Of a stretch of 64,000 nucleotides of DNA, positions 28,507 through 37,254 are shown in pieces. The stretch is from Nocardia aurantiaca (GTDB lineage Bacteria; Actinomycetota; Actinomycetes; Mycobacteriales; Mycobacteriaceae). The notes beneath the pieces were generated by a model. It was not told the origin of the DNA. It worked only from the letters and a program-made list of their open reading frames with translations, and searched no databases. Each line of letters opens with the position of its first letter. Positions within the stretch are counted from its first letter, which is position 1. The stretch covers positions 248,001-312,000 of the forward strand of contig NZ_WMBB01000002.1 of the NCBI RefSeq assembly GCF_009708175.1. Reading direction: 5' to 3'. Made by a program: the position numbers and the translations under genes.

Positions 28507-29103
28507 TCAGAGGTACTGGCCGCCGCCCGGATTCTGCTGGGTGCGCAGGTCGCCGTGGCTCATGCCCGGCGGAAGCGCCTGACGCATCTGCTCGAGCTGG
28601 GCGCGGGCCGCCATCTGCTGGGCGAAGAGCGCGGTCTGGATGCCGTGGAACAGGCCCTCCAACCAGCCGACCAGCTGGGCCTGGGCGATGCGCAGTTCCG
28701 CGTCGGAGGGGACGGTCTCGTCGGTGAAGGGGAGGGCCAGCCGCTCGAGCTCCTCGCGGAGTTCCGGCGCCAGACCGGTTTCCAGTTCGCGGATGGAGGT
28801 GCGGTGGATCTCGCGCAGCCGGGTGCGGGAGGCATCGTCGAGCGGCGCGTGCCGGACCTCTTCGAGCAGTTGCTTGATCATGGTGCCGATTCGCATGACC
28901 TTCGCGGGCTGCTCCACCATGTCGGCGAGCGACTCCTCCTTGTCGTGAGAGCCGTCCGAATCGCCTGAATGATCCTCACCGGCAACCGGTCCGGCGATCT
29001 CCACCGGCTCTCCGCCGATCTGCGCCGCCGCCGGGATGAACAGCGGCTTCCCCTCGGGACCGATCACGACGATGGATTCCGGAACCTCATCCGATTGCGT
29101 CAT
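28507..29103 (-). CDS. bpa: Bacterial proteasome activator Bpa (PafE)
   Basis: Bpa is an ATP-independent ring that opens the 20S proteasome gate and feeds it unfolded proteins. The product is 198 residues (Rv3780 type). The acidic N-terminal segment (about 30-60) is disordered. A helical core follows from VMRIGTMIKQLLEEV through AQAQLVGWLEGLFHGIQTALFAQQ. The chain ends GQYL, the Hb-Tyr-X-like motif that docks on the proteasome alpha ring. It is flanked on both sides by copies of the intergenic repeat and is separate from the wzm operon. Confidence 0.93.
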   Translation of the reverse strand: MTQSDEVPESIVVIGPEGKPLFIPAAAQIGGEPVEIAGPVAGEDHSGDSDGSHDKEESLADMVEQPAKVMRIGTMIKQLLEEVRHAPLDDASRTRLREIHRTSIRELETGLAPELREELERLALPFTDETVPSDAELRIAQAQLVGWLEGLFHGIQTALFAQQMAARAQLEQMRQALPPGMSHGDLRTQQNPGGGQYL

Positions 29104-29236
29104 AGCCCCATCCTGCCGAATACCAGCCGAACCCGCTAAACCACCATCCCGGTTCGCAGCGCGCGCTCGGCCGGAATGACGCGTGAAACATGCCGAACGT
29201 CCGTTCCGATGTCAAGGCCGAGCGGCAGGACTCGGT

Positions 29237-29350
29237 GGTTCGCGGCCCGTCCTGGACTGGACCGCTGCTTGACGGACCTCCGTCTCGGCGGAGCGGAGGA
29301 GGGAGGACCGGGACCTTCGACTCCATAGACCTGCGCCTCGGCCGCGAACC
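29237..29350 (+). repeat. Intergenic repeat, copy C
   Basis: Copy C is bounded by perfect 10-bp inverted ends: GGTTCGCGGC (29237-29246) and GCCGCGAACC (29341-29350). The core holds CTCCATAGACCTGCGCCTCGG. The TGCCGGAGCGCAGCGGAGG tail follows. It fills most of the 324-base gap between bpa and the desulfurase-fold gene; I see no other element in the gap. Confidence 0.72.
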
Positions 29351-29427
29351 CTGCCGGAGCGCAGCGGAGGCGACCAAACGCCGCCTACCGTTACCCTGTT
29401 GTGCCCTCTCCCTTTAGAGTGGCCACC

Positions 29428-30633
29428 ATGACTTACGACGTCGCAAGGGTGCGGGGCCTCATACCGTCCCTGGGCGACGGCTGGATCCACCTCGACCCGC
29501 AAGCGGGCATGCTGGTCCCGGATTCGGTATCCCGGGCCGTCTCAACAGGTTTCCGGACCTCCGCCTTCTCGCACAGCAATCGGCACGGCGCTGCCAAGCG
29601 CAGCGCCGCGATCCTGGAGGCCGCGCGCGAGGCCGTCGCCGATCTGGTCGGCGGCGATCCGGCGGGCGTGGTACTCGGCCCGGATCGTGCGGTGCTGCTG
29701 GCCTGGCTGGCCGAATCGCTGAGCTCCCGGCTGGGTCTGGGCACCGGGATCGTGCTGTCGCGTCTGGATGACGAGGCCAATGTGGCACCGTGGCTCCGCA
29801 TCGCGAATCGCTATGGCGCGCACGTGCGCTGGGCGGAAGTGGAGATCGAGACCTGCGAAATGCCGGCCTGGCAGTTCGAGGAGCTCATCGGCCCCACGGC
29901 CCGGCTGGTGGCGCTGACCGCCGCCTCACCGATCGTGGGCTCCGCGCCCGCGGTGCGGGTGGCCGCGGACCGCGTGCACGAGGTCGGCGGTCTGCTGGTC
30001 GCCGACTGCTTCGGCGCCGCGCCCTACGCGCTTCTCGACATCGACGAGCTCAACGCCGACGTGATCGCGCTGAGCGCGCCCGCGTGGGGCGGTCCGCAGA
30101 TAGGCGCGCTGGTCTTCCGAGACCCCGCGTTCCTGGACCGGATCCCGTCCATGTCGCTGAATCCCTATGCCAAGGGTGCGGAACGCCTCGAGGTGGGCGG
30201 GCACCAGTACGCTCTGCTGGCCGGCCTCACCACCTCCATCGACTACCTGGCCTCGCTCGACGAGGGCGCCAAGGGCACCCGCCGGGAGCGCCTCGAGATG
30301 TCGATCACGTCCCTGCAGGACTATCACGATCATCTCTTCGAGCACCTGATGGCGGTGCTGGACACCATCCCCAACCTGACCGTCATCGGCCGCGCCTCCA
30401 CCCGCATCCCGACGGTGAGCTTCACCATCTCGGGCATGCAGGCGGAGAAGGTCTCGGCCAAGCTGGCCGACGCCCGCATCGGCACGCTGAGCGGATCCCA
30501 CGGCGGCAGCCGCCTCCTCGACGCCCTGGGCGTCAATGACGAAGGCGGTGCCGTGACCATCGGACTCGCGCCCTACACAACGATTTTCGAGATCGACCAG
30601 CTCGGCCGCGCGCTGGCGGCGCTGGATACCTAG
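29428..30633 (+). CDS. Cysteine-desulfurase-fold protein (Rv3778c type), canonical PLP lysine not seen
   Basis: The product is 401 residues of the class V aminotransferase fold. Segments include HSNRHGAAKRSAAILEAAR, VGSAPAVRVAADRVHEVGGLLVADCFGAAPY, and the C-terminal IPTVSFTISGMQAEKVSAKL. In desulfurases the lysine that binds PLP lies in H-K-x-x-G-P; here that site reads S-A-P-A-W-G-G-P. It may therefore not be a normal PLP enzyme. ATG 29428 gives MTYDVARVRG; a GTG at 29401 is possible. It converges on the quinone oxidoreductase gene with a four-base overlap, as in the mycobacterial Rv3777-Rv3778c pair. Confidence 0.82.
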   Translation: MTYDVARVRGLIPSLGDGWIHLDPQAGMLVPDSVSRAVSTGFRTSAFSHSNRHGAAKRSAAILEAAREAVADLVGGDPAGVVLGPDRAVLLAWLAESLSSRLGLGTGIVLSRLDDEANVAPWLRIANRYGAHVRWAEVEIETCEMPAWQFEELIGPTARLVALTAASPIVGSAPAVRVAADRVHEVGGLLVADCFGAAPYALLDIDELNADVIALSAPAWGGPQIGALVFRDPAFLDRIPSMSLNPYAKGAERLEVGGHQYALLAGLTTSIDYLASLDEGAKGTRRERLEMSITSLQDYHDHLFEHLMAVLDTIPNLTVIGRASTRIPTVSFTISGMQAEKVSAKLADARIGTLSGSHGGSRLLDALGVNDEGGAVTIGLAPYTTIFEIDQLGRALAALDT

Positions 30634-31622
30634 AGCTCGCGGATCCGCAGGATCACCTTGCCGACCGTCTCGTCGGAGTCCAGCAGCCGGTGGGCTTCGG
30701 CGGCGGCGGTGACCGGAACCTCGGCCGACACCACCGGCACGACGGTTCCATCGGAGATGAGCGGCCACAGGTGGCGGCGCAGCTCGGTGATGATCTCCGC
30801 CTTCGATCCGCGCCCGGTCTCGGGCCGGCGCCGCAGATTGGTGGCGTGAATCGAGCCCCGCTTGCCCAGCAGCACAGCCAGATTCAATTCCGCCTTCACC
30901 CCGCCCTGCATGCCGATCACCACCAGGTGCCCGTCCTCGGCGAGCGCCTCCACATTCCGCTCCAGATACGCCGCGCCCATATTGTCGAGAATGATGTCCG
31001 CGCCGGGATATTCGCTGCGCAGCGCGGTCACGAAATCGTGCTCGCGGTAATTGATCAGCACCGTAGCGCCCAATTCCGCGCACCGGTCCAGCTTGTACTG
31101 CGAACCCGCGGTGACCGCGACCCGCGCGCCCAGCGCCCGCGCCACCTGGATGGCGTGCGTGCCGATTCCGCTGCCACCTCCGTGAATCAGCAGCAATTGT
31201 CCGCTGTGCAGGCCCGCGGTCATCACCAGGTTGGACCAGACCGTGGCCGCCGCCTCCGGCAGCGCGGCCGCCGCGGCCACGTCCAGTCCCTCCGGCACCG
31301 GGAGCAGCTGGGTGGCGGGTGCGAGCACCCGCTCGGCGTAGCCGCCGCCGGACAGCAGCGCGCACACCGGATCACCCGGATGCCAATCCCGCACCCCCGG
31401 ACCGACCTCCGCGACCCTCCCGGACACCTCGAGGCCCAGGATCTCGCTGGCCCCGGGCGGCGGCGGATAGAAACCCTGCCGTTGCAGCAGGTCCGCGCGG
31501 TTCACCCCCGCGGCCACCACATCGATCGCAACCTCGCCCGGTCCGGGCGCGGGCAGATCGTCCACCTGCGCCCATTTCATGACCTCGGGCCCACCGAAAC
31601 CGTCGAGCGTCACCGCCTTCAT
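30630..31622 (-). CDS. NAD(P)H:quinone oxidoreductase, zinc-free MDR family
   Basis: The product is 330 residues (Rv3777 type). The N-terminal GroES-like domain contains VVAAGVNRADLLQRQGFYPPPPG, the quinone-oxidoreductase pattern without the zinc cysteines. The Rossmann half has LLIHGGGSGIGTHAIQVARALG. It probably reduces quinones or related enones with NADPH. I chose ATG 31622 (MKAVTLDGFGGPEV). The frame extends upstream to 31682 without resemblance. The stop overlaps the convergent neighbour by four bases. Confidence 0.88.
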   Translation of the reverse strand: MKAVTLDGFGGPEVMKWAQVDDLPAPGPGEVAIDVVAAGVNRADLLQRQGFYPPPPGASEILGLEVSGRVAEVGPGVRDWHPGDPVCALLSGGGYAERVLAPATQLLPVPEGLDVAAAAALPEAAATVWSNLVMTAGLHSGQLLLIHGGGSGIGTHAIQVARALGARVAVTAGSQYKLDRCAELGATVLINYREHDFVTALRSEYPGADIILDNMGAAYLERNVEALAEDGHLVVIGMQGGVKAELNLAVLLGKRGSIHATNLRRRPETGRGSKAEIITELRRHLWPLISDGTVVPVVSAEVPVTAAAEAHRLLDSDETVGKVILRIREL

Positions 31623-31758
31623 GCGGTGAAGATTACGTTCTTCGTCTCCGGACAGCCGTAGCAGATGCGACGGGATGATCACTTGGCATGTCCTCGGCGT
31701 TGGCCCAGCGTCCTCTCAGCATCGGCCGTCACCGTGGAGTCATTCGAAAGGAGATTCC

Positions 31759-31872
31759 ATGATCACCACCCTCGCCGTCCTCGGCGGCATGGTCATCCTG
31801 GCTGCTATGGCGATGTCCGGATTCGTCGCGACCGATGCGCCGCGCGCCTTGGTCCGCGTCCGTAAGCGCTGA
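31759..31872 (+). CDS. 37-residue single-helix membrane peptide
   Basis: A strong ribosome site, AAAGGAGA, lies five bases before ATG 31759. The peptide has one hydrophobic helix (about residues 3-22, LAVLGGMVILAAMAMSG) and a basic tail ending VRVRKR. It has no family I recognise. Size, placement in its own gap and the good ribosome site make it a credible small membrane protein. Confidence 0.55.
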   Translation: MITTLAVLGGMVILAAMAMSGFVATDAPRALVRVRKR

Positions 31873-31982
31873 TAACTCAGTACGTCCGGTAACTCAGCAC
31901 GTCCGGGCCGTAAGAAGTTACGCCCGGGAAAGTGAGTTCGACCCCCTCCGCGCCGGGGTGGAAGGTACTAGCGTTCCGGAGC

Positions 31983-33152
31983 ATGAGCAGTTTCGTCGAT
32001 TTCCAGAACGAGATCTATCTCTCCGGCCTGGCCGGCACGGTCCCGGCGCTACCGATGACGGCGGCGGGCCTGGAAGAGCGGGCTCGGGAAGTGCTGGATC
32101 CGGCGGCCTTCGCTTATGTGGCGGGCAGCGCATCGTCGGAGCGCACCGCGCACACCAATCTCGCCGCTTTCGAGAAATACCGGCTGCTGCCGCGCATGCT
32201 GCGCGGCGCGAGCGGTCCCGGCGCGCGCGACCTCTCCGTCGAGGTGCTCGGAACCCATTTGGCCGCACCGATTCTCACCGCGCCGATCGGTGTGCTGGGC
32301 CTGCTGCGGGAGCGCGGCGAGACCCTGGTCGCGGAGGTCACCCGGGAACTGGGCATCGGCATGTGCCTGTCCACCGCCGCTTCCTCCACCATCGAGGAGG
32401 TCGGCGCGCGCGCCGGCGACTGGTGGTACCAGCTGTACTGGCCCGATGACATGGAGCTGGCCCGCTCCTTCGTCGAGCGCGCCGAAAAGGCCGGAGCCAA
32501 GGCCATTGTCGTCACCGCCGACACCCCCAGCCTGGGCTGGCGGCCGCGCGATCTGGCGCTCGGGCACCTGCCGTTCCTGCAGGGCAAGGGCATTGCCAAC
32601 TATCTGTCCGATCCGGTCTTCCGCGCCAAACTCAGCGCCCCGCCCGAGGAGAGCGAGGAGGCGATGCGGGCGGCCGTACTCACCTGGGTCGGACTGTTCG
32701 GCAATCACAATCTGCGTCCGGCCGATATCGCTCGGCTACGCGACTGGACCGAACTTCCCATCGCCGTGAAGGGCCTGCTGCATCCCGACGACGCCCGCCA
32801 GGTGGTGGACGCGGGCGCGGACGCGGTGGTGGTGAGCAATCACGGCGGCCGTCAGGTCGACGGGGCCGTGGGCGCGCTGGACGCGCTGCCGACCATCGTG
32901 GCCACCGTCGGCGATCGCGCGGATGTGCTGTTCGACTCCGGAGTCCGCACCGGCTCGGATGTGATGATCGCGCTCTCTCTGGGCGCCAAGGCGGTCCTCT
33001 ACGGCCGCCCCTGGGTGTACGGTCTGGGACTGGCCGGGGCCGACGGCGTGCGTCACGCGCTGCGCTGCCTGCTCGCGGATTTCGATGCCGCCATGGGGCT
33101 TTCGGGTTGCGGCAGCCTGCACGATCTGAGCCGGACCATGATCTCGTCCTAA
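31983..33152 (+). CDS. FMN-dependent alpha-hydroxy-acid oxidase, lactate 2-monooxygenase type
   Basis: The product is 389 residues. The overall pattern matches mycobacterial lactate 2-monooxygenase: FQNEIYLSGLAG near the N-terminus, AAPILTAPIGVLGL, STAASSTIEEV, WYQLYWP, WRPRDLAL, and the active-site VVSNHGGRQVDG with catalytic His and Arg. It should oxidise L-lactate or a related hydroxy acid. I chose ATG 31983 (MSSFVDFQ); a GTG at 31932 would add 17 residues with no resemblance. It stands alone. Confidence 0.86.
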   Translation: MSSFVDFQNEIYLSGLAGTVPALPMTAAGLEERAREVLDPAAFAYVAGSASSERTAHTNLAAFEKYRLLPRMLRGASGPGARDLSVEVLGTHLAAPILTAPIGVLGLLRERGETLVAEVTRELGIGMCLSTAASSTIEEVGARAGDWWYQLYWPDDMELARSFVERAEKAGAKAIVVTADTPSLGWRPRDLALGHLPFLQGKGIANYLSDPVFRAKLSAPPEESEEAMRAAVLTWVGLFGNHNLRPADIARLRDWTELPIAVKGLLHPDDARQVVDAGADAVVVSNHGGRQVDGAVGALDALPTIVATVGDRADVLFDSGVRTGSDVMIALSLGAKAVLYGRPWVYGLGLAGADGVRHALRCLLADFDAAMGLSGCGSLHDLSRTMISS

Positions 33153-33586
33153 CGGGTTTAGGCCGACCCGGCGGAAGGAATCCCCGCTCTGGGAACCGTT
33201 CGTCCGGGCCGCCGAGTTGAGCAGGGGGCGATCAAACGCCGTCACAACAGGGAGCCGCGGCCGGAGGCGGACCACGGCCGACCCGAGGTGGCTCACCCCG
33301 AACAGCAGTGCGCCTGAGGCCCATATGGGCGGCAGCCAGCGGGCCGCGGGGCCGCGGTCCTGGATCTGGTGAATCTCGCCGCCGATCACCACACTGGTTC
33401 AGGGTCGGACCTTGCCCGGACTGACATGAACTCGAAGGTTCGCGTCCGTCTCGATTCTGGACCGCGCTTCGTCTCTCTGCGCTTGGAGCGGGGGAGCGGT
33501 GCGAAGGACGGATCGAGACCTCGCGGCCTAGAACCTGCCCGGAGCGGAGCGTAGGGCAGACTGGACACTGCTACGATCAATCGCCT
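33153..33586. other. Intergenic gap containing repeat copy D
   Basis: These 434 bases between the hydroxy-acid oxidase and tRNA-Ser hold the degenerate repeat at about 33437-33535 and its GCCCGGAGCGGAGCGTAGG tail. No gene or hairpin terminator was recognised in the first 280 bases. Confidence 0.5.
33437..33535 (+). repeat. Intergenic repeat, copy D (most degenerate)
   Basis: It starts GGTTCGCGTCCGTCTCG, and its right end GCGGCCTAGAACC is a decayed form of GCCGCGAACC. TCTGGACCGCG is shared with the other copies. The CATAGACCTGCG core is missing, so this copy is shorter. Confidence 0.5.
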
Positions 33587-33671
33587 GGAAGCGTGGCAGA
33601 GCGGCCGAATGCACTCGCCTTGAAAGCGAGCGTCGCGAAAGCGACCGGGGGTTCAAATCCCTCCGCTTCCG
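33587..33671 (+). tRNA. tRNA-Ser(UGA)
   Basis: The acceptor arm GGAAGCG pairs with CGCTTCC. The anticodon stem CTCGC/GCGAG encloses loop CTTGAAA, giving TGA at 33621-33623. A long variable arm (serine type) and the T-loop GGTTCAAATCC are present. CCA is not encoded. Confidence 0.96.
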
Positions 33672-33732
33672 CTGAGAACCCGCAGGTGGATAAGACTTTT
33701 CGAATCCCCGGCGGGGTCGTCATCATCGACGG

Positions 33733-34794
33733 ATGAGGGTGCCGGTGCGAAGCTGGATCGGAATGGGTCTGGCCGTCCTGGCGCTGCACGTCCTCGGCTG
33801 GGGCACGCTACTGCTGTTCGTGGCGCCCGGTCATCACGTGGTGCGGGGCTCGGTTTTCGGTGTCGGACTGGGCATCACCGCTTACACCCTCGGCATGCGG
33901 CACGCCTTCGACGCCGATCACATCGCCGCCATCGACAACACCACGCGAAAACTGGTGGCCGAGAACGGCCGCGCCAAGTCACACACGGTCGGATTCTGGT
34001 TCGCGCTCGGGCATTCCAGCATCGTGTTCGCGATGGTGACGCTGCTCGCGCTCGGCGTGCGGGCGCTGGCCGGGTCCCTCGAGGACGAGGGGTCGACCCT
34101 GCACCGCTGGACCGGGCTGTGGGGGGCCAGCATCTCGGGGGCCTTCCTCATCGCCATCGGTCTGCTGAATCTGGTGTCCCTGGCGGGCATCTGGAAGGTG
34201 TACCGGCGCATGCGCGGCGGCGACTTCGACGAGGCGCGGCTCGAGCGCGCGCTCGAGGAGCGCGGCCTGCTCAACCGGGTGCTCGGGCCGGTGGTGAAGC
34301 TGGTACGCGCACCGTGGCAGATGTACCCGGTCGGGTTGCTGTTCGGGCTTGGCTTCGACACCGTCACCGAGGTCGGCCTGCTGGTCGTCGCGGGCGGCGC
34401 GGCCGCCACCCGACTGCCCTGGTACGCGATTCTGGTACTGCCGCTGCTGTTTTCGGCGGGCATGGCGCTGTTCGATTCCCTCGACGGCGCGTTCATGAGT
34501 TATGCCTACGACTGGGCCTTCGCTCGGCCGGTGCGCAAGATCTACTACAACCTGGTGGTCACCGGACTGTCGGTGGCGGTGGCGCTGCTCATCGGCACCC
34601 AGGAGATCGTCTCCATCTTCGTCGAGAAGCTGGATATCACCTCGGGCTTCGTGGCCTGGATCGGCAATCTGGATCTGGGTGGCCTGGGCTACATCATCGT
34701 GGGACTGTTCGTGCTCACCTGGGCGGTGGCGCTGGCGGTGTGGCGTTTCACCGATATCGAGACGCGCTGGGAACGCGATCTGGCCTCCGATTGA
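33733..34794 (+). CDS. NiCoT-family nickel/cobalt transporter
   Basis: The product is 353 residues with eight predicted helices. The NiCoT signature RHAFDADHIAAIDN is at residues 56-69, FALGHSS follows, and LGFDTVTEVGL carries the second conserved acid motif. It imports Ni2+ or Co2+; which metal cannot be told. The large cytoplasmic loop (about 155-195) is highly charged. No urease, hydrogenase or cobalamin genes are in the window, and I see no riboswitch in the short gap after tRNA-Ser. Confidence 0.92.
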   Translation: MRVPVRSWIGMGLAVLALHVLGWGTLLLFVAPGHHVVRGSVFGVGLGITAYTLGMRHAFDADHIAAIDNTTRKLVAENGRAKSHTVGFWFALGHSSIVFAMVTLLALGVRALAGSLEDEGSTLHRWTGLWGASISGAFLIAIGLLNLVSLAGIWKVYRRMRGGDFDEARLERALEERGLLNRVLGPVVKLVRAPWQMYPVGLLFGLGFDTVTEVGLLVVAGGAAATRLPWYAILVLPLLFSAGMALFDSLDGAFMSYAYDWAFARPVRKIYYNLVVTGLSVAVALLIGTQEIVSIFVEKLDITSGFVAWIGNLDLGGLGYIIVGLFVLTWAVALAVWRFTDIETRWERDLASD

Positions 34795-34817
34795 CGGTTT
34801 CTGGTAAATGTGGCTGG

Positions 34818-35867
34818 GTGGCCAGCCGTCGCATCACGAGTCGCCTGATCGGTGCCCTGGCGACCGCCGGGTTCCTGACCGGTGCGGTGACCCTCCAAGC
34901 CCCTCCGGCTTCGACCGATCCACCCGTCGAGACCGGCTCCAACGAGGAATCCGCTCCCGGTGTCGACCCGGTGCATCCCCCGCAGGCCCGCATCGACCGG
35001 GTCGAGCCGATCTCCGAGAACTTCCTCAGCGTCTTCGTCGCCTCCCCCGCCATGGGCCGCACCGTCGAGATCCAGGTGCTGCTCCCCGCGCACCGCGACA
35101 GTCCCCGCCCCACCGTCTACATGCTCGACGGCCGCAGCGCCTCATCCGATGCCAACAACTGGACCGTCCGGGCCGGCGCGTTGCGCTTCTTCGCCGACAA
35201 GAACGTGACCGTGGTCTTCACCCTGGGCGGGCCGGCCAGCTACTACACCGACTGGCGGCACAGCGATCCGAAGCTCGGCACCAACCGCTGGGAGACCTTC
35301 CTCACCCGTGAACTGCCGCCGCTCATCGACGCCCGCTTCGGCGGGGACGGCATGAACGGCCTCGAGGGCGTCTCCATGGGCGCTGAGGCCGCCATGATGC
35401 TCGCCGCCCGCAATCCGGGCCTGTATCGCGCGGTCGCGGCGCACAGCGGCTGCTACTCAATGAGTTCCGATTTCGGGCAGGCGCAGGCGCGCGCGGTCGT
35501 CGGGACCTTCGGCGGGGATCCGGACAATATGTTCGGCCCGTCCGACGATCCGCAGTGGGCCGACCACGATGTGCTCGCGCACGCGGAAGCCTTGCGCGGC
35601 AAGGCCATCTATCTCTCGTCGGGCAGCGGGCTCCCCGGGGAACACGACACTCCCGACAATCCGGACCTGCGCAACGCGGTGCTGTTCGGCGGCCCCATCG
35701 AGGCGGGCGCCGATATGTGCACCCGCCAGTTGGCCGACCGGCTGGCGCAATTGGGGATTCCGGCGACGGTGAACCGCCGCCCGACCGGGACCCACTCCTG
35801 GCCCTACTGGGCCGACGAACTGCCGCGCTCCTGGCCGACCATGGCGGCGGGATTGGGCATCGGGTAG
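34818..35867 (+). CDS. Exported esterase of the antigen 85/mycolyltransferase family
   Basis: The product is 349 residues from GTG 34818 (VASRRITSRLIG). A signal peptide is followed by a Pro/Glu-rich linker (about 30-60). The alpha/beta-hydrolase domain has VYMLDGRSAS, nucleophile elbow GVSMGAEAA, and a C-terminal HSWPYWADEL, close to the histidine motif of Ag85 proteins. Ag85-type enzymes move mycolates between trehalose and arabinogalactan, which fits a mycolate-containing host. True mycolyl transfer is inferred. It lies 23 bases after the NiCoT gene on the same strand. Confidence 0.8.
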   Translation: MASRRITSRLIGALATAGFLTGAVTLQAPPASTDPPVETGSNEESAPGVDPVHPPQARIDRVEPISENFLSVFVASPAMGRTVEIQVLLPAHRDSPRPTVYMLDGRSASSDANNWTVRAGALRFFADKNVTVVFTLGGPASYYTDWRHSDPKLGTNRWETFLTRELPPLIDARFGGDGMNGLEGVSMGAEAAMMLAARNPGLYRAVAAHSGCYSMSSDFGQAQARAVVGTFGGDPDNMFGPSDDPQWADHDVLAHAEALRGKAIYLSSGSGLPGEHDTPDNPDLRNAVLFGGPIEAGADMCTRQLADRLAQLGIPATVNRRPTGTHSWPYWADELPRSWPTMAAGLGIG

Positions 35868-35986
35868 TAGGCCGTGTCCCGGCGTATGCCCGGGCGACGA
35901 CGTATTTCGCAACCGTTGAGACAACCCACCGGCTATGTACGAATCGCTCGGCAATCGCCGGCACGCGTTCTCGGGGCCGGAGGCTC

Positions 35987-37087
35987 TCAGCCGTGCGCTT
36001 GATCCCCGCGGACGCGGAATCGCGCGACGGTCGCCGGATCGGTGGCGAAGCGCAGGAAGGCGTCGTTCTCGTGCGGGTCGCCCGCGGTGACGCGTACGCC
36101 GTCCGCGCCGTAGGGGCGGATGATGACCCCCGCGTCGGTACTGGCCGCGCCGTACTCGGCACTGCGGTCGCCCAGCGGCAGCCAGACGAAGTTGGACTGG
36201 CTCACCGGCACCCGGTAGCCCGCCGCGATCAGCGCTTCCCGCATGCGATCCCGTTCGGCCACAACGGCATCGGTGCGCTCGAGCAGCTCGTGCCGCGCCT
36301 CCAGCGAGGCGATGGCCGCGGCCTGCGCCACCCGGCTCACGCTGAAGGGGATATGCACCTTCATGAGTGCGGTGATCACCTCGGGTGCGCCGACCGCGTA
36401 CCCGACGCGCAGGCCCGCCAAGCCGTACGCCTTCGAAAACGTGCGCAGCACCAGCACATTCGGGCGGGTGCGGCCCAGCTCGACGCCATCGGGGAAGTCC
36501 TCCGCGGGCATGCGCAGGTATTCGAAGTACGCCTCGTCGAGCACCACCAGGACATCCGAGGGCACCCTGTCGAGAAACTCGACGATCTCCGCCCGGCCGC
36601 GGGCGGTACCGGTCGGATTGTTCGGATTGCACACGAACACCACCCGGGTGCGCGGGGTGATGGCCGCCGCCAAAGCGTCCAGATCGTGGGTGAATTCATC
36701 ATCCAGAGGCACCTGCACCGCCCGCGCGCCCGCCACCCGGGTGACGATCGGGTACGCCTCGAACGAGCGCCACGCGAACAGCACCTCGTCCTCGGGATGG
36801 CAGCAGGTGATCTGCACCAGCTCCTGGCACAGCGCCACACTGCCGCAGCCGGCCGCCACGTTCTCGAGCTGCACGCCCAAGAAATCCGCGATGGCGCCGC
36901 GCAATTCGATGGCGTGGTTGTCCGGATACCGGTTCGACAGCTCGACCGCCTCGGCAATGGCCTTGGTCACCGACGGCAGCGGCGGGAAGGTGGTCTCGTT
37001 GCTGGCCAGCTTCACCGCGCCGGGGTGGGTCTTGCCGGCGACGTACGCCGGGATGGCATCGAGGTCCGGGCGAATGTGCGCGCTCAC
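35987..37087 (-). CDS. hisC2: Histidinol-phosphate/aromatic aminotransferase, HisC2 type
   Basis: The product is 366 residues of fold-type I PLP enzymes. LASNETTFPPLPSV opens the small domain, CNPNNPTGT and VVLDEAYFEY line the cofactor, and the PLP lysine is in TFSKAYGLAGLRVGY. It matches the second mycobacterial HisC (Rv3772), which prefers aromatic amino acids and is also called phenylalanine aminotransferase. It is far from the his operon type of context, which supports that reading. It stands alone between two oppositely oriented genes. Confidence 0.88.
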   Translation of the reverse strand: MSAHIRPDLDAIPAYVAGKTHPGAVKLASNETTFPPLPSVTKAIAEAVELSNRYPDNHAIELRGAIADFLGVQLENVAAGCGSVALCQELVQITCCHPEDEVLFAWRSFEAYPIVTRVAGARAVQVPLDDEFTHDLDALAAAITPRTRVVFVCNPNNPTGTARGRAEIVEFLDRVPSDVLVVLDEAYFEYLRMPAEDFPDGVELGRTRPNVLVLRTFSKAYGLAGLRVGYAVGAPEVITALMKVHIPFSVSRVAQAAAIASLEARHELLERTDAVVAERDRMREALIAAGYRVPVSQSNFVWLPLGDRSAEYGAASTDAGVIIRPYGADGVRVTAGDPHENDAFLRFATDPATVARFRVRGDQAHG

Positions 37088-37115
37088 CCCTCCACCCTAT
37101 GTCCCGTCCGCGGGT

Positions 37116-37166
37116 GGACGCCCGCGGGTGTCGCCTGGTTTGCCCGGACTGGGACCGCGGGCGTCC
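37116..37166. repeat. 12-bp inverted repeat in the hisC2 - hydrolase gap
   Basis: GGACGCCCGCGG (37116-37127) and its complement (37155-37166) have a 27-base spacer. It lies in the divergent gap just upstream of hisC2, so an operator or an RNA hairpin is possible. Confidence 0.4.
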
Positions 37167-37254
37167 GAATGGGACTCGGCCGGAATATGTCCGGGATATC
37201 GGGCCCCAGAAAAAGATTTATCTCGTTTTTACCTGGCACAACTACAGTGGCCCT

